From positions 3,162,001-3,226,000 of the forward strand of contig NC_135118.1 in assembly GCF_050908995.1 (NCBI RefSeq): DNA of 64,000 bases. The letters are read 5' to 3'. The translations under genes were made by a program, and so were the position numbers. Every line of letters begins with the position of its first letter. The first letter of the stretch is position 1. This document shows, one piece after another, positions 59,074 to 64,000 of this stretch. The notes below the pieces were generated by a model that did not search any database, was not told where the DNA came from, and saw only the letters and a list, made by a program, of their open reading frames with translations. The DNA comes from Andrena cerasifolii (Eukaryota > Arthropoda > Insecta > Hymenoptera > Andrenidae).

Positions 59074-60169
59074 TGAGTACATACTTTATTTTTCTTTTAA
59101 TCTATGTTCGTTTTTTGTTCAAATGTTGTTTGTATTTCAAAAATACAAAGTATTTTATTTTGTATTTTAAGAAGTATGAAATAAGTATTGCTGAATTACA
59201 TTAAAAAATTAAATGACAAATGAAATAAGAATGAAATAATAAAATAATACTCTTATTTATTATTTCTGTTTTCTTTTTATTATTTTCGCACGATGCTCGC
59301 AATCAATTTGGGCGAAACCGCGTCCACTGTAACCATAGCCTTAAAGGGATGCTTGCTAGAACCTTGCGCTACTTAAAGTGTTCAGCAAATGATGTAACAC
59401 AGGTGTATGTTTTTTATATGTAAATTTATTTTGATTCTAGTTTCATTTGTTAGAGGAGCGTTATGCACTGAAGTGGTCAGTTTAAGTGTGATAGTGTAGT
59501 CAAAGAAAATATATAGATACTTAAAATATTTAAAGGATAAGAACATTCTCAATGGTACGCATATAGCCACATTTGATAGCATTTAGTGTTTCAATTGAAT
59601 ATTCTTAGAAACTGTAATCAATTCTTCTTTTTAATCCTACCATTCATGACAGGTTTATTATAGTAGCGAATAGCTTTAACCCTGTCACCATTTGCATTTT
59701 TTTCCACATAATCACCAACATTATTACTCTTACTAAGGATTTTTTCTACGAGATTACCAGGTGTAATTAAAAAATTTGCAATATATGGCTAATTGTAGTG
59801 TTATTCGAATCTTTCCCCTTTAACCCACACCTGGTCACGTTACTCGTGTATATCAAACTATGCATAATAATACACCTTTGTTACGCCAGATATATAGCAC
59901 AATACTTTAACCAAAAATCACGAAGAATAGGTGGCGTAAATGATTTACTTTACTAATTTAATTTACTTGCTATCGGTTAGTACCACTGCTTCAAGAAAAT
60001 AAAAATTTCGAATTGCAACAAGATCAAAATCTAATATAACAGCTTATTTTGGTACGTGTATCAAAGAAATTGTATCATGGGTCGAAGTGGACCCCGTATC
60101 CGCCATGGCGTTGAGTGGCAACACATCCAAGGATTAAAAAATTAATTTTCCCGTCTACGCTATACTCCA
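59074..60169. other. AT-rich DNA, one short repeat match
   Basis: 59341-59366 is an inverted match to the 27 bp just before the TTAA element at 17702 (CTAGCAAGCATCCCTTTAAG). Nothing else recognised. Confidence 0.35.
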
Positions 60170-60174
60170 CACCG

Positions 60175-60927
60175 CACAGTGGGGAAATTTCGCGATTTTA
60201 TGGCCAAAACCACAAAAATAAATTTTTCAATTCGACAAAATAAATGAAAATGTCAATTGAAGAACTAATATGAGTATCAAATGCCACCAATTTTACTGTT
60301 AAATGTTTTAATACACAGCTCGTATAGACTCGCAAATGTTTATGTTATTAATTAATCCAGATTTTCAAATTGCTTCAAACAGTTATATTGTGTTATCCAA
60401 AGATCTAAAAATAATTTCAAGGCATGGATTGAATTCCTGGTGGTGCGTAAGATATCTTTTTGTCCTCAAAATAATTGTGTTTCGGTTTTTAATACGTAAT
60501 TTATACAATTTTTAAAGTAGTGTTTTAGAAATAACCTTTTCATATAAGAATCAATTTTCAATACATAAAATAGTTAACAATCCCATAATATCCTGCAATG
60601 ATTTTAATTCCTACTTCACATTAGACTATTTTGATTCTATACAACTAATATTCTACACAACTATTCTATATAACAAAGAAAAAAGTGTATAAATGTAAAT
60701 AATAAAAAAATCTTTATCGTTGGTAATTTTTGTAAGCGCTGTTTTTCGGATAATTTATTTTCTCATATATTAGAACGTAAAAGTGCCGAATTTTATATAT
60801 TAAAAATAAGTTCTCAGGTTTTGACCACGAAAATGGATATAGTTCTTCAATTGACGTTTGTATTAAATTTGTAAAATTTTTCATTTCTGTAGTTTTGGCC
60901 TTAAAATCGCAAAATTTCCCCACTGTG
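60175..60927. mobile_element. Transib-like MITE
   Basis: CACAGTGGGGAAATTT at the left and AAATTTCCCCACTGTG at the right. Perfect 5-bp duplication CACCG (60170-60174, 60928-60932). TIR similarity extends through GGCCAAAAC (about 45 bp). 753 bp, non-coding; the minus-strand ORF at 60714 is chance. The right half matches 16709-16970. Confidence 0.8.
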
Positions 60928-60932
60928 CACCG

Positions 60933-61746
60933 AGGCGAAATTAATAATAAAAGGCACACTAACTTCACCATGTTTAACGTGGAACTTTCGCTAATGATGA
61001 TTACGATCCGCGTGCTCAATTCGGGCGTTAAAGTCGGTGGAGGTCTTTTTACGACCGACTCCCTTCGTGACTGACTTGTTTAAGGTTCCTTTTAACTGCA
61101 ATTTATATCTAACGATAAGACGACCGCTACGTTGGGAAGAATTCCAAGAAAGCGTGTTTGACCGTACGTTTCCAGGTGTATTATCTCGTTAGACATGAAT
61201 TCCGTACCTTCGTATCGGCTGCCTATCTGCGACACGGTTTTTTAGGAGTTTCTAAAAGTTTTCTAATTATAATTTACAGCATGTATTTCACACCAACAAT
61301 CTATTTGTCTTATAATATCTGAAGACATCAAATGCTGATCTTGGTTATAAAATTAATTTTGTCACGTGGTGTATTAAAGTTACGCAGCTGAAATGATAAT
61401 TATTTAATTAGTGTTCTGTAATACTGTTCACAGCTTACTCATTACAGTATTTATGAAATTGTTTATGTTTACCTACTCGTTTAAGTTGCATACCTATAGT
61501 TGCCAATGACAAATGCAATTTTCTACATTTTATATGATAAACTTTTTTATTCGGCATTCGAAATTCTAGTTTCTTCTCTCAACTATTACAATATTTGCAA
61601 AAAATTGAAACCCAAATATTTGCTAGATTGAACATTACTCTTCACTAAAAACCTACAAAATTCAGTTTTAACAAAACTCAAATTTTCCAGACTTTCGAAT
61701 TTCATCAGAAGCCGTACTCATCAGTAGAGAATATTAATTCCGAAGG
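60933..61746. other. Unique DNA, nothing recognised
   Basis: Short GC-richer segment to 61250, then AT-rich. No gene or repeat supported. Confidence 0.3.
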
Positions 61747-61754
61747 CCAACTAT

Positions 61755-62022
61755 CAGGGCCGTTCCTGGGTTTTGGCCGCCCGGGTGCAAAAACAATATT
61801 GCCGCCCTTATTAATTTAATATTTTTTAATTAAGAATTTCATATGCAGTGTTTAGTCTTATATCTATATATACATAATTTTAAACAGTTATCGTGCAAAT
61901 GAGCTTCGATTATTATTCTTATTAGTCAAAATTGTACATATAATTAACGGCCTGCGACCGCCCTTAAGATTGGCCGCCCAGGTGCGGGGGCACCTTCTGC
62001 ACCCCCGCCAGGAACGGCCCTG
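61755..62022. mobile_element. hAT-like MITE
   Basis: CAGGGCCGTTCCTGG and its exact complement. 8-bp flanks CCAACTAT and CCGACTAT (one mismatch). GGCCGCCC boxes lie inside both ends. 268 bp, non-coding. Confidence 0.9.
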
Positions 62023-62332
62023 CCGACTATGATAACCGATTTTTTAAACAACAATCCGGCGAAAACAGTTGCACCCAAAATAGGGTGTTTTTTGAACGGC
62101 TCGTCGAGTCCTACAATCTGATAGGGTAGATGTACCGTTTGTGGCTATTGCACTATATTTGGCCATGTGCATAAATATCTTATTTTTAAATTGCTTGCAG
62201 ATCATTATTATGCGGAGAAGTTCCCATCATAAATATTTTGTTTAGTATACGGCCAGAAATATAAGGTTACATTTATTGCTTACACGGAAAAGTATTATAT
62301 TTTTTAAGAATGGCCAAAACAGGTACAATACC

Positions 62333-63006
62333 TTAAGGGGAGGTTCCGGTCTAAAAGTCGATTTTTTTTATTTCATTTTTCGAATTTTCAACCTTTTAGG
62401 AATACTTGTTTAAAAGGATTTGTTGAAATTCGTAATATTCCCGAAACTTTAAACGCGTTTTTCTCGAAACAGTGTTCTCAAATCGGCGGGACCTGTATCC
62501 CTAAAAGTTATTATCCGATTCGACTGAAACTTTTTTATTTTGAAGAATATACTTCTGGCTAGGGGAGAGGGGGGCAGAACAAATTAAAAAGATGACATTT
62601 TTTTAGAAAATAACGACACTTTAAGTTTTAAATCTCTTTCCCCCTATATTTCCCGTCCTTTCAACGCCTTTGAAAATCATAAATTTTCAATTTTTTGTAT
62701 TTTTTCTGCCCCCTCCCCTAGCCAGAAGTATATTCTTCAAAATAAAAAAGTTTCAGTCGAATCGGATAATAACTTTTAGATATATAGGTCCCACCGATTT
62801 GGATCAATTTTTCGACGCCTTGACTTTAACGACTCCCCAGTGCCGTCTGTAATGATTAATTATAAAACAAAAAATATATTTCTATATTGTAAAACATCCT
62901 TAATACAATGCAAAAAGTCCTATTAATTTATATATAGTAGTTTTCCTTTAATTAATTCCTAAACATCACCTATTTTTGGGGGCTCTAGTCCGGAACCTCC
63001 CCTTAA
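62333..63006. mobile_element. TTAA MITE (family 5, copy 4)
   Basis: TTAAGGGGAGGTTCCGGTC at the left and GACCGGAACCTCCCC-type complement (one change) to TTAA 63003-63006. Same orientation as copy 1. Contains CTTTAAACGCGTTTTTCTCG near 62445. Confidence 0.9.
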
Positions 63007-63720
63007 GGGGGAAGCCCTATTTAGGACGCTAGGAATAAGGTGATTCTTGGGATTTTTTTTCTGAGAAACTGTTAAGCGGATCTTTTCCAAACTTTTATGG
63101 TATTTTAGTTCACATTCAGACAATAAAAATTGATTTTTTCGTTACAAAGTGTTCGGTAGAAATGGAGATATAGAAGCACGCCGGAGTTGCAAATTTGCGT
63201 TTGTAATGGTGGCCCAAATTCTTCCCTGAAATAAAAAAACCAAGGTTTTTCTTATTTCTAGTATAATTACATTGTCGATGGACCTAAAACTTTGATAAAT
63301 AAATTGAATTGAACAAGTCTTTTTGTCATAAATAGTACGAAATATCTTCGAGCAGAATCGAAACTTTTTCTTTCAAGTGCCACCAATTTTCCAACTTTTA
63401 ACTTTTTTCCCGTTTGTTAGGTTCGTCGACAATGTAATTGAACTAGAAATAAGAAAACCCTTGTTTTCTTTTATTTCAGGGAAGAATTGGGGCCACCATT
63501 ACAATCGCAAATTTGCACCCCCGGCGCGCGAGTCCTAACGAACGTGTTCATATATCTCCATTTCTACCGAACACTTTTTACCGCAAAAATTAATTTTTAT
63601 TGTTGGAATGTGAACTAAAATACCCTGAAAGTTTGGGAAAGATCCGCTCAACAGTTTCTCAGAAAAAAATTCCCAAGAATCACCTTATTCCTAGCGTCCT
63701 AAATAGGACTCCCCCCTTAA
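63003..63720. mobile_element. TTAA palindromic MITE (family 7)
   Basis: TTAAGGGGGAAGCCCTATTT at the left shares its TTAA with copy 4; the right end is CTCCCCCCTTAA at 63720. Arms of about 280 bp contain CTAGGAATAAGGTGATTC, GGTAGAAATGGAGATATA and complements. Non-coding. Confidence 0.9.
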
Positions 63721-63748
63721 AGTGGCCACAAATGGTGCATCTACCCTA

Positions 63749-64000
63749 CGCGACTCATTACAAAACCGCGCTTTAAATCCTGGTCGATTCCTCATCAGCA
63801 GAAATCCCACCTCGAAAGACGAAATAAAAAACTGTCCCCCCTTTCAGAAATCACAAATAGTCACAATGCGATTCGCATCGACAAGCAAATCATAATTTCA
63901 TTTCGTTTCACCCTTGGTTAGTTTCCTTCGCTATAAGTATAGTCCCAAGCACGGGTAATGTTCCGAACAGGAGTGGTCGATGGCAATTAATTAAGGACGA
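63749..64000. other. Unique DNA, nothing recognised
   Basis: No feature could be supported. Confidence 0.35.

Larger units (their letters stand above)
62124..63746. mobile_element. TA-flanked host element, GGGTAGATG termini
   Basis: GGGTAGATGTACC..TTTGTGGC at the left pairs with GCCACAAATGGTGCATC and TACCC at the right. TA flanks at 62122-62123 and 63747-63748. Only about 235 bp is its own; two TTAA elements fill the rest, the second ending 26 bp from the right terminus. Confidence 0.75.

Overview
The window reads as a stretch of an AT-rich arthropod nuclear genome, most likely an insect and probably hymenopteran. I infer this from the density of small non-autonomous DNA transposons, the absence of long ORFs and the single intron-flanked host exon. 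I see no operons, rRNA, tRNA genes, CRISPR arrays or bacterial signals. Boundaries, duplications and repeat periods were read by eye; no alignment or database search was run.

Host gene content is very low. The one convincing host coding segment is a 192-bp exon on the minus strand (21386-21577), with good 3' and 5' splice sites. It encodes an N-terminal piece of a choline/carnitine O-acyltransferase, most likely choline acetyltransferase. The rest of the window is therefore probably intron or flank of that gene. Several GC-richer patches (about 7.0-7.7, 9.3-9.8, 16.1-16.7, 26.5-27.3, 30.4-31.1, 34.8-35.2, 37.2-37.7, 40.3-42.1, 46.9-47.3 and 54.5-55.0 kb) look unique but show no recognisable exon.

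Most of what can be recognised is mobile DNA. The largest group is a set of roughly 150-760 bp palindromic elements that begin TTAAGGGG (or TTAACGGGG), end in the reverse complement and carry a TTAA target duplication. Twelve or more occur. Several are nested in older TA-flanked elements with GGG termini (3902-6336, 8004-9234, 52702-54341, 62124-63746). Twice, two of them sit back to back sharing a single TTAA. Other elements are piggyBac-like (TTAACCC), PIF/Harbinger-like, Tc1/mariner-like and hAT-like with 8-bp duplications. Two complete Transib-like elements have CACAGTG termini and perfect 5-bp duplications; one keeps a transposase C-terminal remnant. Retroelements are a Penelope-like GIY-YIG endonuclease fragment (17147-17661) and a 5'-truncated LINE tail with poly(A) and a 14-bp target duplication (45557-46214).

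Two arrays stand out. A 1.8-kb satellite (about 37.81-39.62 kb) is built on the palindrome GACGAGTTAACTCGTC, with a 319-bp higher-order period. A very GC-rich 1.7-kb array of 10-bp and longer units (55898-57619) is bracketed by inverted repeats. Between 42.95 and 46.51 kb a hAT-like element contains at least five further elements nested inside or beside one another.
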